From the NCBI GenBank assembly GCA_902491215.1, contig CABUGV010000004.1, forward strand, positions 56,974 through 120,973: a stretch of DNA of 64,000 bases, written 5' to 3'. This stretch comes from 43-108 sp001915545 (GTDB lineage: Bacteria > Bacteroidota > Bacteroidia > Bacteroidales > Bacteroidaceae). The translations under genes and the position numbers were made by a program. Positions 25,957-35,121 of the stretch are shown here, piece after piece. The notes beneath the pieces were generated by a model, which saw nothing but the letters and a program-made list of their open reading frames with translations, did not search any database and was not told where the DNA came from. Every line of letters starts with the position of its first letter. The stretch's first letter is position 1.

Positions 25957-27027
25957 ATGGCTATCAAAATACGAAAACTACTAATAGGCGGACTTTTAAC
26001 TCTAAACGCATTAATGGTTATAGCCATGAACTTATGTGCATACAGTTCATGGCTTCATCCACAAAAATATCCGGAGATTTCATATTTCGGACTGATGTTT
26101 CCTGCATTTCTTGCAGGAACACTGTTTTTTATGCTTATATGGATATTCATCAGAAAAATCTATATGCTGATTTCAGTTGCAGGAATGCTTCTGTGCGCTG
26201 GCAGCATAAGAACTTTCTGTCCTATAAATTTTCCAGAAGATGCACCTGAAGGTTCTATAAAGATTCTTTCATACAACGTTCTTCATTTCGGAGACAGAGC
26301 ACAGGACATTCCGATGGAAGAGAATCCTATATGCAAGTATATTATAAACAGCAATGCTGACATAGTTTGCTTGCAGGAAGCACCGGACAAATCTAAAAAT
26401 GAGCAGATTAAGGAACTTTTCAGCATGTATCCTTACACAAGCCACGAGACGGTAAACAACACTATTCTTCTCTGCCTCTCCAAATATCCTATACTGAAAA
26501 CAGAACCTATACACTTCCAGAGTTCAACAAATGGAAGCATGAAATACGACATACTCATCGGCAAGGATACCGTAATGGTGCTGAACAACCATCTGGAATC
26601 ATACAAACTTAATGATGAGGACAAAAAGTCGTACAAGGACATGATAAAAGACCCGGAAAAGAAAAACATCAAATCGGGATACAAGAAACTATCTGAAAAA
26701 CTGGCTGTTGCTGATTCATTGAGAAGCCTGCAGGCCGATACTCTGCAAGATATAATAGAAAAATGCGGAAGAAAGTACATTATAGCCTGCGGAGATTTCA
26801 ATGACGCCTCCATATCGTATGTGCACAGAACCATGACAAGAAATCTCAAAGATGCATATACAATGTCCGGCAATGGTCCGGGACTGTCGTACAACAGAAG
26901 CGGCATGTACTTCCGAATCGACAACATTTTCATAAGCGACAGCTGGAAACCTTATGGTGCAACAGTGGACAGGTCAATAAAGGAAAGCGACCACTACCCA
27001 ATATACTGCTATCTGCACAAAAGATAG
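25957..27027 (+). CDS. Membrane-anchored endonuclease/exonuclease/phosphatase family protein
   Basis: The 356-residue protein has three N-terminal transmembrane helices (about residues 9-30, 42-63 and 67-85), then an EEP domain from about residue 100. Its motifs are ILSYNVLHFG, DIVCLQEA (catalytic Glu), LNNHLES, IIACGDFND and SDHYPIYC (catalytic Asp-His). The fold cleaves phosphodiesters in DNA, RNA or phospholipid headgroups. The membrane anchor suggests an extracytoplasmic domain, but the substrate is unknown. It is translationally adjacent to the rhomboid gene. Confidence 0.9.
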   Translation: MAIKIRKLLIGGLLTLNALMVIAMNLCAYSSWLHPQKYPEISYFGLMFPAFLAGTLFFMLIWIFIRKIYMLISVAGMLLCAGSIRTFCPINFPEDAPEGSIKILSYNVLHFGDRAQDIPMEENPICKYIINSNADIVCLQEAPDKSKNEQIKELFSMYPYTSHETVNNTILLCLSKYPILKTEPIHFQSSTNGSMKYDILIGKDTVMVLNNHLESYKLNDEDKKSYKDMIKDPEKKNIKSGYKKLSEKLAVADSLRSLQADTLQDIIEKCGRKYIIACGDFNDASISYVHRTMTRNLKDAYTMSGNGPGLSYNRSGMYFRIDNIFISDSWKPYGATVDRSIKESDHYPIYCYLHKR

Positions 27028-27097
27028 CGTAATATACTAAGATATCCCCAAAATACAAACAAACGAAACATAATTTATTCAGATGTAAAAAAAATAC

Positions 27098-27105
27098 TAT
27101 ATTTG
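27098..27105 (+). promoter_or_regulatory. -7 box (TATATTTG) for secDF
   Basis: A perfect TAnnTTTG box lies 50 bases before the secDF ATG. No -33 match at the usual spacing was found. Confidence 0.6.
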
Positions 27106-27155
27106 CAAACTTGAAATAAAACATAGAAAAACAAACAAAATTAAATCATAGTAAA

Positions 27156-30100
27156 ATGCGTAACAAAGGATTTGTAAAATTTTTAGCAATTGCGCTAACA
27201 CTTACATGCTTATTTTACATTTCGTTCTCTGTCGCTACCAAATATGTAGAGGACAAAGCGGCTAAAATGAGCAAGGAAGATGCGGAATTGTATCTGGACT
27301 CGTTGAATGCGACTCCGTTCTATTTGGGCAACTACACCCTCAAGGAATGTAGAGAAATGGCCATAGGCCTAGGACTTGACCTTAAAGGCGGTATGAACGT
27401 AATCTTGGAAGTATCTGTTCCAGACGTTATCAAAACATTGGCTGACAACAAAACAGACCAAGCATTCGTTCAGGCTTTAAAAGATGCCGAAGCTGAAGTA
27501 AACAAAAGCCAGGACGACTTCATCACATTGTTCATAAAGTCCTATCGCAAGCATGCACCAGAAAGCAGACTTGCAGAAATATTTGCGACCCAGCAGCTTA
27601 AAGGCAAAGTAACAACACAGAGCAACGACGCTGAAGTTGAAAAAGCTCTTCGCGAAGAAGTAAAAGCGGCAATCGACAACTCATTCAACGTATTACGTAC
27701 ACGTATAGACCGTTTCGGTGTGGTTCAGCCAAACATCCAGAATCTCGAAGGCGAGATGGGAAGAATCATGGTTGAACTTCCGGGCATCAAAGAACCTGAA
27801 CGAGTTCGTAAACTCCTTCAAGGATCTGCAAACCTAGAGTTCTGGGAGACTTACGACACACAGGACGTTCTGCCATATCTCAACACCCTGAACAGCCGTC
27901 TGCGCGATGAAGCTAAAAGCACTTTAGCTGCAAACACCGACACAACTGCAGTTGACACAACAGCAAAGGCTATGGCGGCAAATAACCAAAACGCCAACGA
28001 CTCAGCAAAGGCTTCAAGCTCAGATCTCGCATCAAAAATCAATGCACAGGCAGCAACTTCAGAAACCAAGACTGCAAAGTCAACAGAATTGACAGACGCA
28101 CAGAAGGCAGAAAACCCTCTTTTCTCTATCCTCCAGCCAATTCAGGGAAATGCAGGATGTCTCGTAGGTTATGCTCTTAGTAGAGATACAGCAGAAATCA
28201 ATGCAATCCTCAATTCCAAGCTCGCACAAGATGTTCTGCCAGGCGACATGAGCCTCAAATGGGGTGTTAAAGCCACAGACAAGAGCGGAAGAGTCGTAGA
28301 ACTCTACGCCATAAAGATGACAGGCAAAAACGGAAAAGCTCCGCTCGAAGGCGATGTTGTCGTTGAAGCAAAAGACGAATATGACAACTTCGGACGCCCT
28401 TGCGTAAGCATGAGAATGAACACCGATGGTGCACGCAAATGGGCCGCATTGACGGAAGCCAACGTAGGACATGCGATAGCAATCGTACTCGATGGATTCG
28501 TATACAGTGCACCAAACGTAAACAACAAGATAGATGGCGGTGTATCACAGATAACGGGCAATTTCACAGCCAACGACACAAAAGACCTTGCAAACGTACT
28601 CCAGTCTGGTAAGATGCCGGCTCCTGCACACATAGTACAAGAAGATATCGTAGGTCCTTCACTCGGTCAGGAATCAATAAACAACGGTATAACTTCGTTC
28701 GTTGTAGCATTTGTCGTGCTTATTTTCTACATGTGCATCATGTATGGATTCAAGCCAGGAATGATTGCCAACAGTGCTCTTGTCATCAACTTCTTCTTCA
28801 CAATCGGAATTCTGACATCACTGCAGGCCGCGCTTACCATGTCCGGCATTGCCGGTATGGTGCTTTCGCTCGGTATGGCAGTCGATGCCAATGTGCTTAT
28901 CTATGAGCGTGCCAAGGAAGAACTTAGAGCCGGCAAGAACGTAAAGAATGCAGTAGCATTGGGATACAGCCATGCATTTTCTGCAATCTTCGACTCAAAC
29001 CTCACATCAGTAATCACTGGCGTCATCTTGTTCAATTTCGGAACAGGCCCTATCAGGGGTTTCGCGACAACATTGATTATCGGTATAGCATGTTCATTCT
29101 TTACAGCAGTATGGCTGACAAGAATTGTTTACGAGCACTATCTCAACAAGGATAAATGGACAAATCTTACATTTACAACCAAGTTATCACGCAGTTTCTT
29201 GCAGAACCCTAATTTCAATTTCATGAGTTTCTACAAGAAATCATTCACAATATTTGGAATTGCACTCGTTGTTACAATGGTTTCACTTGCAATAAGAGGT
29301 CTCAGCCAGTCTATCGACTTCACCGGAGGACGTAACTTCGTTGTCCAGTTCGAAAAAGAAGTTCAACCTGAGCAGGTGCGTTCATTGCTGGAGAACAAGA
29401 TGCAGGATGCAAATGTACATGTTATAGCACTAGGAACAAACAACCGCACAGTTCGTATCACGACCAACTACAGAATAGAAGAGAACGGCAATGAAGTCGA
29501 TTCTGAAATAGAGTCAATAATCTATACAGCACTCTACAACGGCGACCTTCTTGACAAAAACGTTACTCTCGAAGTCTTCATTGACCGTGACAACAGAGCA
29601 GGAGGCTCAATCATAAGCTCACAGAAAGTAGGTCCTTCAATAGCAAAAGACATAACATATTCAGCAATATGGTCCGTAATCCTTGCATTGGCGGCAATCT
29701 TCCTCTATATCTTGCTCCGTTTCCGCAACGTTGCATATTCAGTAGGTTCTGTAGTAGCACTGACTCTAGATACATTGCTCATCATCGGTGCTTATTCATT
29801 GTGTCACGGCTGGATCGGGTTCTCCCTAGAAATAGACCAGACATTCATAGGAGCCATACTGACGGCTATCGGTTATTCTATAAACGACAAGGTGGTAATC
29901 TTCGACAGAGTCAGAGAGAACTTCAAGCTCTATCCGAACAGAGACCATAAGAAACTCTTCAACGATTCGCTCAATACCACATTGATACGTACCTTGAATA
30001 CTTCAATGTCCACATTGATCGTATTGCTCTGCATATTCATCCTTGGAGGCGACAGCATCAGAAGCTTCTCATTCGCAATGATTCTCGGTGTATGTATAGG

Positions 30101-30191
30101 AACGCTCTCATCAATATTCATTGCAGCTCCTACAGCATACCTTGTTATGGGAAGACGCATAAAGGAAACAGATGCTGAATCAAACAACTAA
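27156..30191 (+). CDS. secDF: Fused protein translocase subunit SecDF
   Basis: The 1011-residue protein joins SecD and SecF in one chain, as is usual in Bacteroidetes. SecD has the first helix near residues 9-27, the GLGLDLKGGMNV motif, a large periplasmic region that includes an Ala/Ser/Asn-rich low-complexity stretch at about residues 255-310, and the TM4 motif GMAVDANVLIYERAKEEL. SecF begins near residue 690 (FMSFYKKSFTIFG), with SIDFTGGRN and the second proton-path motif GYSINDKVVIFDRVREN. It uses the proton gradient to help pull proteins out of the SecYEG channel. It stands alone between its promoter and a strong terminator. Confidence 0.97.
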   Translation: MRNKGFVKFLAIALTLTCLFYISFSVATKYVEDKAAKMSKEDAELYLDSLNATPFYLGNYTLKECREMAIGLGLDLKGGMNVILEVSVPDVIKTLADNKTDQAFVQALKDAEAEVNKSQDDFITLFIKSYRKHAPESRLAEIFATQQLKGKVTTQSNDAEVEKALREEVKAAIDNSFNVLRTRIDRFGVVQPNIQNLEGEMGRIMVELPGIKEPERVRKLLQGSANLEFWETYDTQDVLPYLNTLNSRLRDEAKSTLAANTDTTAVDTTAKAMAANNQNANDSAKASSSDLASKINAQAATSETKTAKSTELTDAQKAENPLFSILQPIQGNAGCLVGYALSRDTAEINAILNSKLAQDVLPGDMSLKWGVKATDKSGRVVELYAIKMTGKNGKAPLEGDVVVEAKDEYDNFGRPCVSMRMNTDGARKWAALTEANVGHAIAIVLDGFVYSAPNVNNKIDGGVSQITGNFTANDTKDLANVLQSGKMPAPAHIVQEDIVGPSLGQESINNGITSFVVAFVVLIFYMCIMYGFKPGMIANSALVINFFFTIGILTSLQAALTMSGIAGMVLSLGMAVDANVLIYERAKEELRAGKNVKNAVALGYSHAFSAIFDSNLTSVITGVILFNFGTGPIRGFATTLIIGIACSFFTAVWLTRIVYEHYLNKDKWTNLTFTTKLSRSFLQNPNFNFMSFYKKSFTIFGIALVVTMVSLAIRGLSQSIDFTGGRNFVVQFEKEVQPEQVRSLLENKMQDANVHVIALGTNNRTVRITTNYRIEENGNEVDSEIESIIYTALYNGDLLDKNVTLEVFIDRDNRAGGSIISSQKVGPSIAKDITYSAIWSVILALAAIFLYILLRFRNVAYSVGSVVALTLDTLLIIGAYSLCHGWIGFSLEIDQTFIGAILTAIGYSINDKVVIFDRVRENFKLYPNRDHKKLFNDSLNTTLIRTLNTSMSTLIVLLCIFILGGDSIRSFSFAMILGVCIGTLSSIFIAAPTAYLVMGRRIKETDAESNN

Positions 30192-30227
30192 AACAGTTCA
30201 GAAGTATTTCTGAAACCATAATTATAG

Positions 30228-30273
30228 AAAAGTGCAACCTAAAGCATATAAAGCTTTACGGTTGCACTTTTTT
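30228..30273 (+). terminator. Intrinsic terminator after secDF
   Basis: A 12-bp stem (30228-30239 with 30260-30271), extended inward by five more pairs past a one-base bulge, ends in TTTTTT. Confidence 0.85.
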
Positions 30274-30370
30274 CGTAATACAGATACCAAACTTCTCATC
30301 ACGATAGGCTAATACATTGAAATAATCAAAGCACAGACAACAATTATACCGAACTGTAATCACAAAATCT

Positions 30371-30378
30371 TATATTTG
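30371..30378 (+). promoter_or_regulatory. -7 box (TATATTTG) for the hybrid two-component gene
   Basis: A perfect TAnnTTTG box lies 20 bases before the ATG at 30399, which implies a very short leader. Confidence 0.6.
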
Positions 30379-30398
30379 CATATCCATAAACAAGAGCC

Positions 30399-33300
30399 AT
30401 GAAAAAAATCATAATACTATCAATATTATTTCTGTTTAATGCCTTCATAGCATTTCCGCAATTTTCGTTCAAGACAATAGATATGTCAAACGGTCTTGCC
30501 GAGAATACGGTAAGAAGCATATCTCAGGATGAACATGGCTTTATATGGATAGCTACACAGAACGGTCTGTGCTGTTACGACGGCATGCAGTTCTACACAT
30601 TCAGGCACGACATCAATAATCCGACATCAATAAAGGAGAATAACATAAACTCCATCTTAACAGAGAAAGAAGGCGTTTGGGTTGGGACAATTGAAGATTT
30701 GGAATATTATAAATTCAGTGACAACACGTTCACCACATACAGCATAATCGCCAAAGACGGCAAAATATCACCTTTCAAATCCAACATAAAAACCATCATG
30801 TCAGTCGATGGAAAGATATATGTGTTAGACCGCGGAGGACAATTATATAAACAAAATTCAAAAACTACATTCAGACAGATTAATGCGCGCGGCTTATATA
30901 TCTATTCCATGTGCTCATACAACAAAGGACAAATTCTTCTTCACACCCCCAAAGGTATCTACAGCTTCAATTGTAAAACAGGACGTATAAAAGAAGAAAT
31001 CCGTGAGATATCAGAAAAAGCAGGAGAAACCATCTACTATTCAAAGAATTTGAACACAATATATATCGGATATGAGATGGGAGCACCGTCATCTACATAC
31101 AAAATCGTAAACAAACAGATAAAGCGTTCCAATGTCTATGCACCGACAAGTCTATATTCGGTCATAGACTACAACGGAGGCATTGTGTTCGGAACAAACG
31201 GCTACGGAATAATTTTTCAATCAAAAAACGGACGAATCAGTCAATACACATACAGCAACAGCAATATATGCGCAGATGCCATCATGACTTTATTTGTAGA
31301 TTCCGATCAGAATCTTTGGATAGGAAGCTACAGATACGGCATAAGCCTGCATTCCGAACAAACAAACATATTCCATTCGCTCACTGCCACAAAAGGACAG
31401 CTCACAGACAGAATAGTCACAGCCATTGCGTCTGACAGCAGACACGTCTATTTGGGCCTTGACGGTGGAGGTCTCAACATCATCGACAAGCACAGTGGCA
31501 AAATAGAGTCATTAAACACATCCAACAGCAACATTCTTGGCGACAACGCACTCAGCATCATCGACGACGGCGAATATATCTGGACATGCATATACAACAA
31601 GAGACTATGCAGATATTCAAAAAAGGACAAGACATTCAAAAATTACCCCATAAATTCTTCAAATCAGATTTGGAGCATCACCGACGATTCCGAAGGCAAT
31701 ATTTGGCTCTCAGGATTGCAGATGTATATATTCAATAAACAATCAGAGAAGTACAGTACATTCAACACAATAGGCAAATGGAGTTCAAACATCTTGTTCC
31801 ATAAAAACTCAATATGGATAAGCACGACAGAAGACGGACTGTACTGTTTAGACAGGAAAACCAGAAAAATCAAGGCGCACTATACAGAGAACTCCAAAAC
31901 GCACAATATTCCAAGCAATCATATCGGATACATTTACATTGATTCCAAAGGACAGATATGGTTCTCACCATACAATATGGGCCTTTACAGATTAGACACA
32001 AACACAGGCAAATATGTACACTTCGACAAATCATCGGGATTTTATGCAAGCAATGCCAATGCTATCGTAGAAACTCCTTCAGGCGACTTATGGATAGGCA
32101 GTGACAACGGAATATACCACTACAACCGCAAATCGCGCTCATTCGTAAGATTCGACAAAGAAGACAATATGGCATCAACAATGATAAACCACGATGCCTG
32201 CTTCATTTACAATGATACAATATCATTCGGAACAACAAACGGACTTATATATTTCAACAGCCGCAACTTCAAGTATAAAACAAAACCTTACCAGACATCA
32301 ATAACGGGAATCACCATTCTGAGCAACGGCAAGTACATAAACACAAGCAACCTCAACGACAAAGATGTCATCGAGCTTGCCTACGACCAAAACTTCATAA
32401 CCATTAATTTCTCTGTACCTGAATACATATCGCCAGGCAAACTTAGATTTGCGTGCAAAATGGAAGGTTTTGACAATGCCTGGAGAAACATCGGTGAAGA
32501 CCGACATGCCACATACACCAACATGCCTCATGGGGAATACACATTCCGTATTCGCATCTTAGGGGCAGACGGACAATGGAAAGAATCGTCGTCCGTCATG
32601 CACATAACCATCGCTCCACCCTGGTGGCTGTCTCCATGGGCCATCTGCCTATGGTGCATACTGCTCATTGCAATACTGATAGCGGCATACAAGGTATACC
32701 GCTACCAGGCCCTGATGAAAATACGCGCCAGAAAGGAAGAAATGGAAATGGACATGCTAAAGCGCGACCATGAAATGAAACTGCGCTTCTACACCAACAT
32801 AAGCCACGAATTCAGAACACCTCTGACCTTAATAATAACACCGCTTGAAGTACTTCTGAAAGAAGAAAAAGACAAAGTTCTTTCACAGAAGCTCGGGCAG
32901 ATTTACCGAAATGCCAAGAATCTGCTCACACTCGTCAATCAGCTTCTCGACTTCCGCAAACTTGAAATGCACGGTGAGAAGCTCAATCTCTGTTACGGTG
33001 ATATATCCGAATTTGTGGAAAACACCGTACAGGCTTTCATACCGAATGCCCTGAACAGTTCCAAAGAGCTGACTGTAGATATACGCGCAAATCATCTGTA
33101 CACTTCATTCGACAGAGACAAAATCTGCAAGATACTCAACAACCTTCTCTCAAACGCACTCAAATTCACAAAAGAAGGAGACAGCATAACCGCCAGCCTT
33201 GAAAAGACAGTCTTCAAGGAACAGGATTGCATACTGATAAAGGTTTCTGATACCGGTATAGGCATACCGAAAGAGAAGATAAAAAACATTTTTGACCGTT

Positions 33301-34310
33301 TCTACCAGGTCAACGACAATTCTTCATGCAACACAGGAAGCGGAATAGGCCTGCACATTGTCAAAGAATATGTCAGCCTCCATAAAGGCCACATTGAAGT
33401 TGTCAGCGAAAACGGCAAAGGTACAACATTTTCCATCTACATACCTATCATCAAAGCCGACAGTCCGTACATGCCTGTAAAGGAGAATGCAGTCGAAAAC
33501 AAGCATGAGACAGCCGAAATACCGGTTTCTGAAGCACCGGAAACAGGCATGAAGAAGATTCTTGTAGTAGAAGATAACCAAGAATTCCGCTCATTCATGA
33601 CCGAACAGCTCAGCAAGGATTTCAATGTCATACAGGCATCCGACGGTGAAGAAGGAGAAGCATCGGCTATCCAGAATCTTCCTGACATAATAATAACGGA
33701 CATAATGATGCCAAAAGTCGATGGAGTGGAAATGTGCAAAAGACTTAAGAACAACATACAGACTTCACACATTCCAGTCATTATACTTACTGCCAGAACT
33801 TCCGACGAGTTCATGCTCTCTGGCTACGAAGCAGGAGCAGACGCCTACCTGTCAAAACCATTCAAGTTTGACATCCTTTTGGCCAAGATACGCAACCTGA
33901 TAAAGCGTCAGGAAGAGCGCAGAGCCAAGTTCAGCCATACGATAGAGATATCTACAGGCGACCTTGCAACAACCCCTATAGACGAAAAGCTTCTCAAAGA
34001 TACAATCAAGGCAATAGAAGCCAATATAAGCAATACAGAGTACTCTATAGACGACCTCTGCACTGAAATAGGATTGGGCAGAACCAATCTCTATAAGAAG
34101 CTCCAGTCAATAACAGGCATGACTCCGGCCAACTTCATACGTTCCATACGGCTGAAGAAAGCGGCGGTAATGCTGAAAAGCACCGACATGAATATATCTG
34201 AGATTGCAGACCACGTCGGATTCGGCAACATAAAATATTTCAACAAGCATTTCAAGGACGAATTCGGAATGACACCGACACAGTTCAAGAAAGAATCAGA
34301 CGATAACTGA
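30399..34310 (+). CDS. Hybrid two-component system regulator (HTCS)
   Basis: The 1303-residue protein holds sensor and DNA-binding regulator in one chain. It has a signal peptide or first helix (residues 1-20), about 14 beta-propeller (Reg_prop) repeats with motifs like DEHGFIWIATQNGL, a Y_Y_Y domain near 670-735, a transmembrane helix near 745-767, a histidine kinase domain with the phospho-accepting His803 in SHEFRTPLTL and ATP-binding motifs (NLLSNALKF, DTGIGIPKE), a receiver domain near 1050-1165 (phospho-Asp about residue 1100 in IITDIMMPK) and a C-terminal AraC helix-turn-helix. Such proteins sense oligosaccharides in the periplasm and activate neighbouring glycan genes. The GH2 and GH95 genes downstream are the likely targets. 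Confidence 0.96.
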   Translation: MKKIIILSILFLFNAFIAFPQFSFKTIDMSNGLAENTVRSISQDEHGFIWIATQNGLCCYDGMQFYTFRHDINNPTSIKENNINSILTEKEGVWVGTIEDLEYYKFSDNTFTTYSIIAKDGKISPFKSNIKTIMSVDGKIYVLDRGGQLYKQNSKTTFRQINARGLYIYSMCSYNKGQILLHTPKGIYSFNCKTGRIKEEIREISEKAGETIYYSKNLNTIYIGYEMGAPSSTYKIVNKQIKRSNVYAPTSLYSVIDYNGGIVFGTNGYGIIFQSKNGRISQYTYSNSNICADAIMTLFVDSDQNLWIGSYRYGISLHSEQTNIFHSLTATKGQLTDRIVTAIASDSRHVYLGLDGGGLNIIDKHSGKIESLNTSNSNILGDNALSIIDDGEYIWTCIYNKRLCRYSKKDKTFKNYPINSSNQIWSITDDSEGNIWLSGLQMYIFNKQSEKYSTFNTIGKWSSNILFHKNSIWISTTEDGLYCLDRKTRKIKAHYTENSKTHNIPSNHIGYIYIDSKGQIWFSPYNMGLYRLDTNTGKYVHFDKSSGFYASNANAIVETPSGDLWIGSDNGIYHYNRKSRSFVRFDKEDNMASTMINHDACFIYNDTISFGTTNGLIYFNSRNFKYKTKPYQTSITGITILSNGKYINTSNLNDKDVIELAYDQNFITINFSVPEYISPGKLRFACKMEGFDNAWRNIGEDRHATYTNMPHGEYTFRIRILGADGQWKESSSVMHITIAPPWWLSPWAICLWCILLIAILIAAYKVYRYQALMKIRARKEEMEMDMLKRDHEMKLRFYTNISHEFRTPLTLIITPLEVLLKEEKDKVLSQKLGQIYRNAKNLLTLVNQLLDFRKLEMHGEKLNLCYGDISEFVENTVQAFIPNALNSSKELTVDIRANHLYTSFDRDKICKILNNLLSNALKFTKEGDSITASLEKTVFKEQDCILIKVSDTGIGIPKEKIKNIFDRFYQVNDNSSCNTGSGIGLHIVKEYVSLHKGHIEVVSENGKGTTFSIYIPIIKADSPYMPVKENAVENKHETAEIPVSEAPETGMKKILVVEDNQEFRSFMTEQLSKDFNVIQASDGEEGEASAIQNLPDIIITDIMMPKVDGVEMCKRLKNNIQTSHIPVIILTARTSDEFMLSGYEAGADAYLSKPFKFDILLAKIRNLIKRQEERRAKFSHTIEISTGDLATTPIDEKLLKDTIKAIEANISNTEYSIDDLCTEIGLGRTNLYKKLQSITGMTPANFIRSIRLKKAAVMLKSTDMNISEIADHVGFGNIKYFNKHFKDEFGMTPTQFKKESDDN

Positions 34311-34571
34311 AACTGTACCGCAGTGCCCATCTGTCTCAACCCATAAGGCAAAAAATAAGGTGATGCCTTGCCGACGGCATAGAGGCACCACCTACGAAAT
34401 ATTTGATAGTTAAGGTTTATATAATCTTTTTGAACAACCAGGATTGACAAAGATATCAGTATCCTGCATCTACTGTTTTCCGTCGATTCCTGTTATATCT
34501 CAAAACTGCAGACAAGTTCTGTCAGCAGTAACCTCTGTCTAGCTGATAGAGGAAGTATCGCTGTCAGATTC

Positions 34572-34644
34572 TGAGAAAACAGGCTCTGCACCTTCTTCTT
34601 AGGATATGTGCCTTCGACAAGAGTTTCAGAAATCTGTTTTCTCA
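34572..34644 (+). other. Nested inverted repeats, possible structured RNA
   Basis: A perfect 11-bp inverted repeat (34572-34582 with 34634-34644) encloses two shorter nested stems (34584-34587 with 34620-34623, and 34588-34591 with 34608-34611). A separate small hairpin lies just upstream (CCTCT/AGAGG within 34530-34552). No coding frame or T tract is evident. This is part of the 811-base gap between the HTCS and GH2 genes. No known RNA family was recognised. Confidence 0.3.
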
Positions 34645-34756
34645 AAATCGACAAAACTTACTTAAACGTTCAATACCTTACTCTTTATGAATGAAACACT
34701 TCATCTTAAAAGACTATGCAAAAGTATAAATATAGAAGCAATGCATATGGTATAAA

Positions 34757-34785
34757 TTGTACATAACAATATCACATTTTGTACA
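34757..34785. promoter_or_regulatory. Candidate operator: two TTGTACA direct repeats 22 bp apart
   Basis: TTGTACA occurs at 34757-34763 and 34779-34785, two helical turns apart, in the gap between the HTCS gene and the GH2 gene. AraC-type output domains commonly bind direct repeats, so this could be the regulator's site, but it lies about 280 bp upstream of the GH2 -7 box. A third TGTACA is at 35005-35010. Confidence 0.3.
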
Positions 34786-34867
34786 CTGCAGGTAAAAACA
34801 CACATAAGTACACTTTTTAACTTAACCTACCGCATTTAAAATTGCAGCGGTCCATTAAAAAAATTCT

Positions 34868-34919
34868 GAGGGCTCGAAATATTATTTTCGAGCGCCCAGA
34901 AATACAAGTACGAGTGCTC
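34868..34919. repeat. 22-bp-periodic octamer array B (three units)
   Basis: Octamers GAGGGCTC, GAGCGCCC and GAGTGCTC start at 34868, 34890 and 34912, exactly 22 bp apart, with AT-rich 14-bp spacers. The first two form an imperfect hairpin. A 9-bp direct repeat, GTCCATTAA, flanks the array at 34850-34858 and 34969-34977. It lies about 145 bp upstream of the GH2 promoter box. Confidence 0.8.
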
Positions 34920-35063
34920 ACACTGCCTGATATTCATTCAGCACTGCGCAATGACGCACCACACAGGCGTCCATTAATTATTTTGGAATAAAGCATTACG
35001 ATAATGTACAAATTATCCCATTGAAGCATACAAAATATCATAATGGCATCTATCTATCGGCAT

Positions 35064-35071
35064 TATTTTTG
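35064..35071 (+). promoter_or_regulatory. -7 box (TATTTTTG) for the GH2-GH95 operon
   Basis: The box fits TAnnTTTG and lies 50 bases before the GH2 ATG. There is no recognisable -33 box at the usual distance, as expected for a promoter that needs an activator. Confidence 0.55.
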
Positions 35072-35121
35072 CACATATCTTCAAACAATAACCGAACAAT
35101 ACTATAACAACAAATCGTATC

